A stretch of 64,000 nt of DNA from Bin5 sp965218625 (GTDB lineage: Bacteria; Chloroflexota; Anaerolineae; Caldilineales; Caldilineaceae), in assembly GCA_965218625.1 (NCBI GenBank), contig CBDCLG010000015.1:462850-526849 (forward strand). Direction: 5' to 3'. Both the position numbers and the translations under genes were made by a program. Of this stretch, positions 48,320-57,056 are shown piece after piece. How positions within the stretch are numbered: position 1 is the stretch's first letter; every line of letters starts with the position of its first letter. The notes beneath the pieces are model-generated. The model was not told the origin of the DNA, did no database searches, and saw nothing but the letters and a program-made list of their open reading frames with translations.

Positions 48320-49342
48320 ATGTCTTCTTGGAGCGATCTATTAGAGGAATTCCACGCGCAGAAAAATCCCAATTGGTTTGTTGAGAGCCTGCGAACGAGT
48401 TTGGGCGCAATTTCGAAGCGGCGGGGCGACGCCGATGTTATTTTCTACGCATCGGCTTTCCTTCAAAAGGCCGTGGACCAAGTGTCCATTACTAGGGAGG
48501 ATATCAACGGTTTCATGAACGCGCTTTACGGCGCGCCCGCGGATCAGGGCCTCGTGTTGATACTGCATACACCTGGTGGGGACCCGAATGCCGTTGAGAG
48601 CATTGTTGAGTATTTGCATGCCAAATTTGACCGTATTGAGGTAGTTGTGCCATATCTGGCAATGTCAGGAGGTGCCATGATAAGTCTTGCTGGCGACATG
48701 TTGCTGCTGGGCAAGCAGAGTCAGCTTGGGCCAATTGATCCCCAGCTTATTATAGACAACAAAGTGTATTCGGCGAGAGCAATTCAGGAAGGATTTTCGA
48801 GAGCTAGAGAGCACATCGAGAAGGACACTCGACTAGCACATCTTTGGGCACCCATATTGCAGAACATGGGGCCGTCTCTTGTGGTGGAAGCCGATAAGAA
48901 TTTGAAATACAGCCAAGAGCTAGTGGCAAATTGGCTTTGCAAGAGGAAGCTCATAAACGTAGCAAATGATAAGGAGAAAAAGGCCAGGGCCGATACCATT
49001 GCGGCATATTTCAACGCAGAAAGCACAGAAGACCACGGCCAAGTTCACGTTCATGGTCAGAGAATAGGAGCTGCGAAATTAGAGGAACTTGGAATAGGGC
49101 TAGCGTATTTAGAAGAAAACCAGGACTTACAAAACGATGTTCTGACAGCATATCATTTGATGACTCTGATATTTGAAATGTCAAGTTCCTATAAATTTAT
49201 CGCTAGCGATAAGGGAAAAATGTGGGTTAAGCAAGAACCGCAACCGGTGCCAATTCAGAACTCTCCCGCTGTGCCAAAACAGGCAGACCACGACGACAAA
49301 AGGAGCAGCAAACGTAGTGGCAAACGTCGCCGCAAGGGCTAA
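48320..49342 (+). CDS. SDH-family (SppA/ClpP-fold) serine proteinase
   Basis: 340 aa of the serine dehydrogenase proteinase type, related to ClpP and SppA. LVLILHTPGGDPNAVESIVEYL and VVVPYLAMSGGAMISLAGD carry the oxyanion-hole glycines and the nucleophilic Ser (AMSGGA). QLGPIDPQL continues the crotonase-like fold. Helices then follow, with a His-bearing VHVHGQRIG that may supply the catalytic His. The C-terminus is a highly basic Lys/Arg/Ser tail. No signal peptide is seen, although many relatives are membrane-linked. Codon and base usage are AT-richer than the surroundings. Confidence 0.87.
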   Translation: MSSWSDLLEEFHAQKNPNWFVESLRTSLGAISKRRGDADVIFYASAFLQKAVDQVSITREDINGFMNALYGAPADQGLVLILHTPGGDPNAVESIVEYLHAKFDRIEVVVPYLAMSGGAMISLAGDMLLLGKQSQLGPIDPQLIIDNKVYSARAIQEGFSRAREHIEKDTRLAHLWAPILQNMGPSLVVEADKNLKYSQELVANWLCKRKLINVANDKEKKARADTIAAYFNAESTEDHGQVHVHGQRIGAAKLEELGIGLAYLEENQDLQNDVLTAYHLMTLIFEMSSSYKFIASDKGKMWVKQEPQPVPIQNSPAVPKQADHDDKRSSKRSGKRRRKG

Positions 49343-49883
49343 TCTCCCTTTTCTTCTGAAAATATTAGGATCATAGCACTACGTTCGAAGATTCAAGAGA
49401 AGTAATGCTTCTCCTGGCGATCTCGTAACCTCTCAACACGCCGCCAAACAAGGAATAAAGACGGTCGATACGAAATGGTAAACCTACTTGGTCCAGCAGC
49501 ATATATGTGGCTCAACAGCTGTGGCCTTGAGTATGGTAATCGTGTAGGTCGTCATCCACTTTGTTCGCCCTGCATTCTAAACGGTAATCCCGTTTCGAGT
49601 TGATGTCGTAGTAGAACATATATAGGCAAGGAATTGACATGGTATGAGGGCATTAAGCAAGAGATTACTTCAGTTTTCAGTAGACGCGGAGTGGCAATGG
49701 GAATGTGTGGCGCGATGTAGCTGCCAGTCGGTATGACATCGACCGTAATTCAGCGTGAACTCTCTGCTCTTACCGTTTTTTCTCTAACCAACGCCAGAAA
49801 TTGGATCATCAAATTTGACGGCTTGCTGCGCCCCTCTGTTTAGAGCAAGTCCTTCAATTAGACCGGTCGAGCAGCACCCCCCC
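49343..49883. other. AT-richer intergenic region, right flank of the SDH-proteinase cassette
   Basis: About 540 bp without a supportable gene, RNA gene or hairpin terminator. It holds the right copy of the direct repeat at 49753-49773. GC content rises sharply at about 49870, where the amidase gene begins. Confidence 0.6.
49753..49773 (+). repeat. Right copy of a 21-bp direct repeat
   Basis: Carries the same 16-bp core GTGAACTCTCTGCTCT as 48020-48035, in the same orientation, 1,735 bp away. Confidence 0.8.
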
Positions 49884-50681
49884 TCAATACAACTCCGGCC
49901 GCCGGTCGGCAAAAATCGGAATCTTGTTCCGCGTCGCCTCCACCGTCTCCAAATCGATCCTCACCGTCAGCAACGCCTCGGTCTCGCCGCCCTCGATCAG
50001 CGTCTCGCCCCACGGATCGATCACCGCGGCTGAACCGAAAAAGCTGACGTCATCGGTCGTGCCCACGCGGTTGCACGCCGCCACGAAACACTGGTTCTCG
50101 ATCGCCCGGCTGCGCAGAAGCGTGCGCCAATGCATCCGCCGCGGATGCGGCCACGCCGCCGGCAGAATCAGCAGACGCGCGCCTTCCAGCGCATAGCGCC
50201 GGAACAGCTCCGGAAAACGCAGGTCATAGCAGATCGCCAGCCCCGCGCAGCCCCACGGCAACTCATGCAGCACCCCGGCCGTGCCCGCCGCCAGGTACTG
50301 GTCCTCATCCATCAGCCGGAAAAGGTGAATCTTACTGTAGGAGGCGGCCAGCCTGCCCTCCGGGCTGTAGAGCGCCATCGTATTGTAGAACCGTCCACCC
50401 CGGCTCTCCAGCATCGAGCCCGTCAACCAGACCCGATTGTCCCTGGCCAGCCTGGCGAAATGCCCGAACCAGCCCTCTTCGTCCGCGTCCGCGACCAGCG
50501 GTGACGCGTAAGCGCCGGCATTCTTAAGGTCAAGACCCGAACTCCACAACTCCGGCAGTACAACCAGATCGCTGCCGCGCCCGGCTGCATCCGTCACGAA
50601 CGCCTCTGCCCGCTCGAAGTTGCGCTCAGGGTCACCGTAGAGACAGTCCATCTGTACGAGAGTAAGTACGAATTCAGACAT
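49884..50681 (-). CDS. Nitrilase-family carbon-nitrogen hydrolase (omega-amidase-like)
   Basis: 265 aa with the full Glu-Lys-Cys triad: Glu in LVVLPELWSSG, Lys in YSKIHLFRLMDEDQYL and Cys in GLAICYDLRFPELFR. The RLMDED and DLRFPE contexts resemble YafV/Nit2 omega-amidases, which hydrolyse alpha-ketoglutaramate or ketosuccinamate, but other C-N hydrolases share them. A long 7-bp repeat array lies upstream of its start. Confidence 0.93.
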   Translation of the reverse strand: MSEFVLTLVQMDCLYGDPERNFERAEAFVTDAAGRGSDLVVLPELWSSGLDLKNAGAYASPLVADADEEGWFGHFARLARDNRVWLTGSMLESRGGRFYNTMALYSPEGRLAASYSKIHLFRLMDEDQYLAAGTAGVLHELPWGCAGLAICYDLRFPELFRRYALEGARLLILPAAWPHPRRMHWRTLLRSRAIENQCFVAACNRVGTTDDVSFFGSAAVIDPWGETLIEGGETEALLTVRIDLETVEATRNKIPIFADRRPELY

Positions 50682-50740
50682 GAAATATGCGCCTTTCCGA
50701 AGCTGAAGATACTGATATGACCTGCGGCCAGTAGCAACCG

Positions 50741-50887
50741 GCCACTGGCTACTGGCTACTGGCTACTGGCTACCGGCTACCGGCTACCGGCTACTGGCTA
50801 CCGGCTACCGGCTACCGGCTACTGGCTACCGGCCACCGGCTACTGGCACTGGCCACTGGCTACTGGCTACTGGCTACCGGCTACTGG
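50741..50887. repeat. 7-bp tandem array, CTACTGG/CTACCGG, about 21 units
   Basis: Units alternate irregularly between CTACTGG and CTACCGG with two short interruptions (around 50832-50855, where CCACCGG, CACTGG and CCACTGG occur). It fills the gap between the starting end of the amidase gene and the end of the VOC gene, both on the minus strand. The period equals that of the array at 844-923; the sequence is related (AGTAGCC against AGTGGAT on one strand). Confidence 0.95.
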
Positions 50888-50892
50888 TTCAA

Positions 50893-51264
50893 TCAAACGT
50901 GCTGGTCAACGAGGATCGGATTGCCGTCGGGGTCAACGATCACGAAACTGGCCGGACCGGAGGTCGTCTCATCGGCCTCGGTCGCGAATTCGATGCCGTC
51001 CTCTTTGAGTTTTCGCTGGATCTCCCTGACGTCGGTGTAGGTGTCGAGCGCCTGCGCGCTATCGTTCCAGCCGGGATTGAAGGTGAGAATGTTATCGTCG
51101 AACATGCCTTGAAAAAGGCCGATCACGCAGCTGGGGCTTTTCATAATCAGCCAGCCCTGGCTTGCCTCACCGTGGAAGAGTTCAAATCCAAGCTTTTCGT
51201 AAAAGGCCTGCGAGGCGGACAGATCCTTGACCGCAAGGCTTACCGAGAATGCTCCAAGCTCCAT
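50893..51264 (-). CDS. VOC/glyoxalase-superfamily protein
   Basis: 123 aa from ATG 51264 (TTGGAGCC upstream; longer in-frame starts are non-homologous). FSVSLAVKDLSASQAFYEKLGFELF is the typical first beta-alpha-beta motif, and FVIVDPDGNPILVDQHV the end of the second. The fold covers glyoxalase I, dioxygenases and antibiotic-resistance proteins. Few obvious metal ligands are visible (no early His), so a specific activity is not claimed. Confidence 0.88.
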   Translation of the reverse strand: MELGAFSVSLAVKDLSASQAFYEKLGFELFHGEASQGWLIMKSPSCVIGLFQGMFDDNILTFNPGWNDSAQALDTYTDVREIQRKLKEDGIEFATEADETTSGPASFVIVDPDGNPILVDQHV

Positions 51265-51586
51265 TTCATGGCTCCAATGTGTGTCCCGGAATTGGGACAA
51301 GGATGATCGTATCGGAATATTGGACCAGCGATCGCTGCGTAGACGAGCGCAGTGGGCGATCGCAGTGGGCGAACGCAGCCCGTGCGCCGGGCCAGGGCCA
51401 GCGCATATGCCAGGGCCCAGCAGCAAGTTAACCACTCGGCCTCTTGTTTGGCCAAATCTCTCGTCCCTACGCCCTTAGGCAGCCCGTCCACCTGGAGAAC
51501 ACAGCACATTGCTGCCCCACGCTTTCCACGGCAAGCCAGCGTTTCGTGCGTCCGCGCCGCAGCCACCGGTACGCCGGTTCGATGCC
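51265..51586. other. Intergenic region without a supported gene
   Basis: About 320 bp between two minus-strand genes. A short duplicated stretch (CGATCGCAGTGGGCGA near 51355-51373) is present. No gene or regulatory structure seen. Confidence 0.5.
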
Positions 51587-52885
51587 TCACTTGAACTCGG
51601 GCAGCCATTCCGCCAGCGCAACGAAGGTCTCCTCAACCATCGTATGAATCTGGTCGAGCGTAAGCAAAGAGGCGGTGAGCGGATCCAGTGCCACAGCCTG
51701 CTCGATCGCCTTGCGATCCGCCTCCAGCGTCCCCTTGACCGCCAGCGGCTCCCCCGCGCTGCGATTGGCATTCAGCGCCGCGCACTGGGGTGGCAGATCT
51801 CCCACGTGGCACGGATGAATCCCCAGGTTGTCCACGAGGCACGGCACCTCCACCACGATATCAGACGGCAAGTTCGTGATCGTACCGGTATTCAGCACGT
51901 TGCCGTTGAACCGGAAGGGCTCGTTTGTCTCCATCGCATTGATGATACCGACACAGTACTCGGGGCTCTCGGAGATCTCCAGCGGCTCTTCTCCGTAGGC
52001 TCTATCGCGTAGCTCTGATCGCCGCCTGGGTTCCTGTTCAATCTCCCGCTCCTGCCACTTTAGAGCATGGATGCCGGGTGTAAAATGCTCGATCATTTCG
52101 GCGTTCTTGCGGAAGTAAGGCACATACTCCGCATTGTGCCCGCTCGACTCGGTGAGAAAGTAGCCGAAGTACTTCATCATCTCAAAACGTACGATGTCCT
52201 TCCCGTAGATCTCGGAGTCCTGCATCTTCTCAAAGAGCAATGGGTAGGCGTCCTCGCCGTTCCACTCCATACGGAGGAACCAGGCCTGGTGATTGACACC
52301 GGCCACCCAGTGCCCGGTCTCGTCGAACGGCGCGTCGATGTATGCAGCCAGGGTCTGGGCCGTGTGCTGCACGCTGTGGCAGAGGCCCATGCTCTTGATG
52401 GGCGATGCTACATTCAGTAGCAGCGGCACTGTCGTGGTAGGGTTGGCATAGTGGAACAGCCAGGCATCGGGGCAGAGATCCTCCATGTCACGGCATATGC
52501 CCAGCATCAGGGGGGCATAGCGCAAGGTACGAAAGACGCCCCCGAGACCGGTCGTGCAACCAGAGGACACATCCAGACCGTACTTGAGCATGATCTTGCG
52601 CTCGACGACTCTTGCCTCCCGTCCTCCAAGAGCAGTAGCAGTCGAAATGACGTAGTCGGCGCCGTCGAGTGCCCTGCGCCTGTCCAGGGTCGACTCGATT
52701 ACAGTGGGGACGTCGAGCTGCCTGGCGAGCTTCTTGGACAGGGCTGTGATGACGTCCAGATTGTCCTGATTGATATCCATCAGCGTCAAGGTGCAGTCCG
52801 CCAGTGCCGGGCGCATCATGATGTCCGCCACGAAACGGGGGGCGAAACCGGTGCTGCCCGCTGCGATATAAGCGATCTTCGTCAT
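51587..52885 (-). CDS. Glycoside hydrolase family 4 (alpha-glucosidase/alpha-galactosidase)
   Basis: 432 aa from ATG 52885 (AGGAGG 6 bases upstream). GH4 enzymes use NAD and a divalent metal in an oxidation-elimination mechanism. Visible features are the Rossmann start KIAYIAAGSTGFAPRF, LTLMDINQDNLD, WLFHYANPTTT and MGLCHSVQH, whose Cys and His are the metal ligands of the family, and VAGVNHQAWFL. Substrate (alpha-glucoside, galactoside or glucuronide) cannot be assigned. No sugar transporter is adjacent. Confidence 0.93.
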   Translation of the reverse strand: MTKIAYIAAGSTGFAPRFVADIMMRPALADCTLTLMDINQDNLDVITALSKKLARQLDVPTVIESTLDRRRALDGADYVISTATALGGREARVVERKIMLKYGLDVSSGCTTGLGGVFRTLRYAPLMLGICRDMEDLCPDAWLFHYANPTTTVPLLLNVASPIKSMGLCHSVQHTAQTLAAYIDAPFDETGHWVAGVNHQAWFLRMEWNGEDAYPLLFEKMQDSEIYGKDIVRFEMMKYFGYFLTESSGHNAEYVPYFRKNAEMIEHFTPGIHALKWQEREIEQEPRRRSELRDRAYGEEPLEISESPEYCVGIINAMETNEPFRFNGNVLNTGTITNLPSDIVVEVPCLVDNLGIHPCHVGDLPPQCAALNANRSAGEPLAVKGTLEADRKAIEQAVALDPLTASLLTLDQIHTMVEETFVALAEWLPEFK

Positions 52886-53214
52886 AGTAACCTCCTCTTT
52901 TTCCCGGGCGGCCTTCGCCGGGCGGTTTGCGAAGTTCCCTCCCGCACGAAAAGCTCCAGGAAGTAGCGAGCCGCGATGACGCTGTAGCCGCGACCGTCGG
53001 CCCTGGGCGGCACGGCAGCGTGGGACAGTATGCATTGAACCATTGCAGGTCGGACTGTGTCCCCTATCCGACTCGCGCCCCGTTTGGCAGTACGGTTAAG
53101 GGGACACAGGCGCCGTGGAATGCGGGCCGGTTGCAGCCCGCCGACAACATCTCTGAACTGTTATCGAACACGGCCTTTTGGAACGAACGATCTCTGATCA
53201 TCGGCAAATGGCCG
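52886..53214. other. Intergenic region with an inverted repeat, no gene
   Basis: About 330 bp upstream of the GH4 gene. It contains the 11-bp inverted repeat at 53055-53109. Nothing else supportable. Confidence 0.55.
53055..53109. repeat. 11-bp inverted repeat, CTGTGTCCCCT ... AGGGGACACAG
   Basis: Perfect 11-bp arms at 53055-53065 and 53099-53109 enclose 33 bp. No T-tract follows, so it is not a Rho-independent terminator. It may be a REP-like element or a terminal-repeat scar. Confidence 0.75.
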
Positions 53215-54039
53215 CTACGACTCTTCCGGGTCGGCTAGCACTTCGACGGTCGCGCCGGGCGCGGGCCCCCTGTATTCGCCGAACGGTTGCCGGCGGGGCC
53301 GGCTGGCAGCTGTCTGGTCCTCGGCGCGGGCCTGCTGGGGCGCCGTGTTGGTGGCCAGCTTGCGGCTGGAGGAAGGACGCGTTGCACGCCAGATCAGCAG
53401 CGCGCCCAGCAAGAGCACCAGCAGCGGCCACCAGCGCAAGACGAGGTTCTGCCCGCTGCGGCCGGCGGAAAAGAGGATGAGGCCGAAACCGACCAGCACG
53501 GAACCGGGGATCAGCGCCCACCACAGCTGCCGCCGTCGCCCAAGGAGATATAGCAGAAAGAAGACGGCGCCCAGCCCGACAAAGAGCGCCGTGCCCAGGG
53601 CGGCCGGCTCCTCTGTGATGCTGCTCAAAGCGATGGTGACGCCCAACATGAGCATGAATCCGCCGGGGATGATCGCCCACCAGCGTTCGGCGCGGTCCAG
53701 CAGATAGACGTGGGCGAAAGCGACCGCCTGGCCGACGAAGAGCGCGGCCGCGGTGACGCGCTGGTCGAGTTCGCGCACAGTCGTGAGGTAGATCATCACC
53801 GCGAGGGCGATCAGCGTCCAACCGGGGATCAGCCGCCACCAGTGGCTGGGGGCGGAGAGATAGCTGCCGATGAAGCCCAGCGCCAGCAGACCAAGCAGCG
53901 CGGCGCCTGCATATTGGATGTAGGGTTCAAAGCGGTTGAGCAGGTCGAGATTCAGGAGCAGCAGGCCGACGCCCGCCAGCGCCAGCAGGACGCCCCAGGT
54001 GAGGCTGCCTATACGGTTATCGCTGTTCGCGGAGGCCAT
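53215..54039 (-). CDS. Polytopic membrane protein with internal WW-x-x-IPG repeats
   Basis: 274 aa with about eight hydrophobic helices (for example LTWGVLLALAGVGLLLLNL and AALLGLLALGFIGSYL). The motif WW(R/A)(L/I)IPG followed by a helix recurs at HWWRLIPG, RWWAIIPG and LWWALIPG, and degenerates at RWWPLL, indicating internal duplication of a two-helix unit. The cytosolic tail is polar. Function unknown. It is the last gene of the operon with the molybdenum hydroxylase, 27 bp after it. Confidence 0.82.
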   Translation of the reverse strand: MASANSDNRIGSLTWGVLLALAGVGLLLLNLDLLNRFEPYIQYAGAALLGLLALGFIGSYLSAPSHWWRLIPGWTLIALAVMIYLTTVRELDQRVTAAALFVGQAVAFAHVYLLDRAERWWAIIPGGFMLMLGVTIALSSITEEPAALGTALFVGLGAVFFLLYLLGRRRQLWWALIPGSVLVGFGLILFSAGRSGQNLVLRWWPLLVLLLGALLIWRATRPSSSRKLATNTAPQQARAEDQTAASRPRRQPFGEYRGPAPGATVEVLADPEES

Positions 54040-54066
54040 TTCCTGGCTCCTCGCCCTTGACCTGAA

Positions 54067-56343
54067 CTACCTTTCCATCCCGCGCCAGACCTTCTCCGGC
54101 GTAAAGGGAAGCTCATCATACCAGACCCCGAGCGCGTCGTGAAGCGCGGCCGCGATGGCGGGCGCAGTCGGCAGGAACGGCATTTCGGCCATGCCGCGCA
54201 CGCCCAACGGCCCCTGCGGGTCCGGGTACTCCAGGATCACAGGCACGATCTCCTCGGCCACGTCGGCCACGCCGGGGATCAGGTAGTTGCTCAGATGCGG
54301 GGTGACCGTCCGCCCCTCCTCCTGCATGTAGTTCTCGAGCAGCGTCCAGCCGACCGACTGGGCAACGCAGCCTTCAATCTGGCCTTCGACGTGCTGCGGA
54401 TGGACCGCCCTGCCGACGTCGTTTACGCTGATCAACCGCTTAACCGTAACGTGCCCTGTCTCGCAGTCCACCTCGACGTCTGCCACCTGCGCGCAGTATC
54501 CATAGGTAATGTTCGGGTCGCACTCGCCCGTTTCGCGGTCGAAGGGCGTCGTCGCACGCGGGCGATAGAGGTACTCGGCGCGGGCCGGGCGCTCTTCGTC
54601 GCGCCACAGCGCCAGCGCCCGCTCGGCCGCGCCCTGGATCGCATTCCCCGCCATAAACGTCATGCGGCTGGCCGAGCTGCTGCCGCTGGAGCCGGTTACG
54701 TCGGTATCCTCCGCCTCCAGCTCGACCTGCTCCGGTGAAAGCCCCAACATCTCCGCCGCCATCAGCACAAAAGCCGTGTGCGCGCCCTGCCCCACCTCCG
54801 CGCCGATACAACCCACGCGCGCCCGCTCAATCCTCTCCCCGCCGTGCAACTCGACCCAGGCGTTGCAATGTTCGGGAAATCCGAAGCTGTAGCCCACATT
54901 CTTGTAACTGACCGCGATCCCCCGCCCGCGGGCGGCTTGTGTGCGCGACGAGTCAAGGCTGGTCGTGAGCGGCTCGTCCTCCCCGGCCTCCTGCTGGAAT
55001 GACGACCGCCCGCCGCCGGCCGCTGACCACTGACTGCCGGTCTTCTGCCAGCCGCCCTGCCGCGCCGCCTCCTCCAGCACCTCCACCGCAGTGCACCCGG
55101 CCGGAATGGGGCTGCCTGTGACCAGGAGCGAACCGTCGCGCAGCAGATTGCGCATGCGCAGCTCGACCGGGTCGATCCCCAGCGCAGCCGCCAGCTTTGT
55201 CATCTGCATCTCCGCCGCGAAATGGGCCTGCGGACCGCCGAAACCGCGAAACGCGCCGCCCGGACAGTTGTTGGTATAAACGGTGCGCGCGTCGACTTGC
55301 ACGTTCGGGATCTCGTAGGGGCCGAGGCACATCAGCGTGGCGTTGGCCAGGACCTTGGTGCTCGTGTAGGCGTACGCGCCGGCGTCGCTGGTCATCTCCA
55401 TCTGCGCGGCCACGAGCTTGCCTTCCCTCGTCGCGCCCCATTTGGCCCGAATCTCGAACGCATGACGCTTATGATGGCCGACGATCGACTCCTCGCGGCT
55501 CCAGACCGTCTTGACCGGCCGGCCCGTCTTCCACGCAGCCAGCGCCAGCGGAATCTGCACCGACATATCCTCGCGCCCGCCGAAGGCGCCGCCGACTGCC
55601 GGGTAGCGCACGACGATCTGGCTCGCCGGCAAATCCAGCGCGTGGGCGATCTGCTCCTGGTCCTCGTGCATCCATTGCCCGGCGACGATTACCTCGACCC
55701 GTCCGTCCGCCCGGACGTGGGCGAGGCCCGCCTCCGGCTGCAAATAGGCGTGTTCCTGCGGATGCGTGCTGTAAACGCCCTCAACGCACACATCGGCTTG
55801 GGCGAAGCCATCCTCCAAGTCGCCGCGGCGCAGACGGTGGGCGACGAGCAGATTCGACTGCCTGTCCCGCTCCTCGTAGGGAAAGTTGCTGAAGGGGTGC
55901 GGATGGAGCGGCCGCGCGCCGGCGGCCAGCGCCTGCTCCGGATCGGTGATGACCGGCAGCGGCTCGTATTCGATATCAAGCAGACTGGCCGCGGCCTCAG
56001 CCTGCGCCGGCGTCTCGGCCACGATCAGGGCGATCTTATCCCCTTCCCAGCGCACGAACTCGGCCTGGGGCGTGCTGCCCAGCCCGCACAGCACCGGCTG
56101 GTCCGGCATCACCAGCCCATATTCATTCACCGGCACGTCGGCCGCGGTCAGGACCGCGACAACACCGTCAGCCGCCTCGGCGCGCGTCGTGTCCAACCGC
56201 AAAATGCGCGCGTGGGGAACGCGCGCGAAGACGATCTTGAGCCAAGCCTGATTGGGCAGGTCGATATCGCCGGGATAGGCGGCCTGGCCGGTCACCTTCT
56301 CGGCGGCGTCATAGCGGGGCAAGCTGCTGCCGACTGCGCGCAT
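54067..56343 (-). CDS. Molybdenum-binding subunit of a xanthine dehydrogenase-family hydroxylase
   Basis: 758 aa, the usual large-subunit size. Two lobes are visible: the N-terminal a/b-hammerhead domain (AAEKVTGQAAYPGDI) and the cofactor-binding part with GGAFGGREDMSVQ, GGAFRGFGGPQAHFA, GAEVGQGAHTAFVLMAAEMLGL and the C-terminal GVRGMAEMPFLPTAPAIAAAL, where the Glu occupies the place of the catalytic base. No CO-dehydrogenase AYXCSFR loop is seen. Substrate unassigned. GAGGAG lies 6 bases before ATG 56343. The FAD/Fe-S subunits are at 57619-59071. Confidence 0.93.
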   Translation of the reverse strand: MRAVGSSLPRYDAAEKVTGQAAYPGDIDLPNQAWLKIVFARVPHARILRLDTTRAEAADGVVAVLTAADVPVNEYGLVMPDQPVLCGLGSTPQAEFVRWEGDKIALIVAETPAQAEAAASLLDIEYEPLPVITDPEQALAAGARPLHPHPFSNFPYEERDRQSNLLVAHRLRRGDLEDGFAQADVCVEGVYSTHPQEHAYLQPEAGLAHVRADGRVEVIVAGQWMHEDQEQIAHALDLPASQIVVRYPAVGGAFGGREDMSVQIPLALAAWKTGRPVKTVWSREESIVGHHKRHAFEIRAKWGATREGKLVAAQMEMTSDAGAYAYTSTKVLANATLMCLGPYEIPNVQVDARTVYTNNCPGGAFRGFGGPQAHFAAEMQMTKLAAALGIDPVELRMRNLLRDGSLLVTGSPIPAGCTAVEVLEEAARQGGWQKTGSQWSAAGGGRSSFQQEAGEDEPLTTSLDSSRTQAARGRGIAVSYKNVGYSFGFPEHCNAWVELHGGERIERARVGCIGAEVGQGAHTAFVLMAAEMLGLSPEQVELEAEDTDVTGSSGSSSASRMTFMAGNAIQGAAERALALWRDEERPARAEYLYRPRATTPFDRETGECDPNITYGYCAQVADVEVDCETGHVTVKRLISVNDVGRAVHPQHVEGQIEGCVAQSVGWTLLENYMQEEGRTVTPHLSNYLIPGVADVAEEIVPVILEYPDPQGPLGVRGMAEMPFLPTAPAIAAALHDALGVWYDELPFTPEKVWRGMER

Positions 56344-56377
56344 CAGAACTCCTCAAATCGCAAAAGCCGTTCCGGTT

Positions 56378-56947
56378 TCAGGCCCAACGCGGGTTGCGGG
56401 CCGTGATCCCCTTGAAATAGGCCTGCATCTCCTCGATCTGCGTTTCCATGTCGCCGTTGGGCCGTACAGTTGGGCCGAAACCGACCACACGCCGGGCAAA
56501 GTCGGCATAGGCCAGGGTGATGGGCGCGCCGGTCTCGAGCGCGATGCGGTAAAACCCGGTCTTCCAACGCTCCACCTTGCGGCGGGCGCCTTCCGGCGTG
56601 ATGACCAGCACGAATTTGTCGTTGCGATTCATCTCGTCGATCACCTCCGGCACCAGTTCACCGGGATCTTCACGATTGACAGGCCAGGCCCCCAACCAGC
56701 GGATGATGCCGTCGATCGGAAACATGAAGACCTCCTCTTTCACCATCCAGCGGCATTTCAACCCGGTGAGCGTGAAGAAGCCAAGCGCCACGACGGCATC
56801 CCAGTGTGAGGTATGCGGCGCGCCCGCGATCACCAGCTTGGGCTTGTCGGGCAACTCACCTTCGATGCACCAGCCGGTCAGCTTGTACGCAAGACGGCCA
56901 ATCAGGCGCGTCAAGAGATTCCCGCGACGGGGAAGAGAGGGAGACAT
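56378..56947 (-). CDS. Lysophospholipid acyltransferase (PlsC-like)
   Basis: 189 aa from ATG 56947. The acyltransferase motif HTSHWD (H-x4-D) is present, together with FPIDGIIRWLGAWPVNRED and the VLVITPEGARRKVERWKTGFYRIA segment, the usual EG(T/A)R block. Such enzymes acylate lysophosphatidate or related lipids at the membrane. A longer frame to 57085 would add a hydrophobic N-terminus but overlaps the GNAT locus. It sits inside the molybdenum-hydroxylase operon without obvious functional relation. Confidence 0.87.
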   Translation of the reverse strand: MSPSLPRRGNLLTRLIGRLAYKLTGWCIEGELPDKPKLVIAGAPHTSHWDAVVALGFFTLTGLKCRWMVKEEVFMFPIDGIIRWLGAWPVNREDPGELVPEVIDEMNRNDKFVLVITPEGARRKVERWKTGFYRIALETGAPITLAYADFARRVVGFGPTVRPNGDMETQIEEMQAYFKGITARNPRWA

Positions 56948-57056
56948 CACCGTGTCCGCGCCTGGAATGGAGAACCACCCCGATGGCCCCCTACTGTCGT
57001 TGCGGAGAAGATAAAGCAGACAGAAAACTCCGAGGAGAAAGAATACCCGGGTGCCT

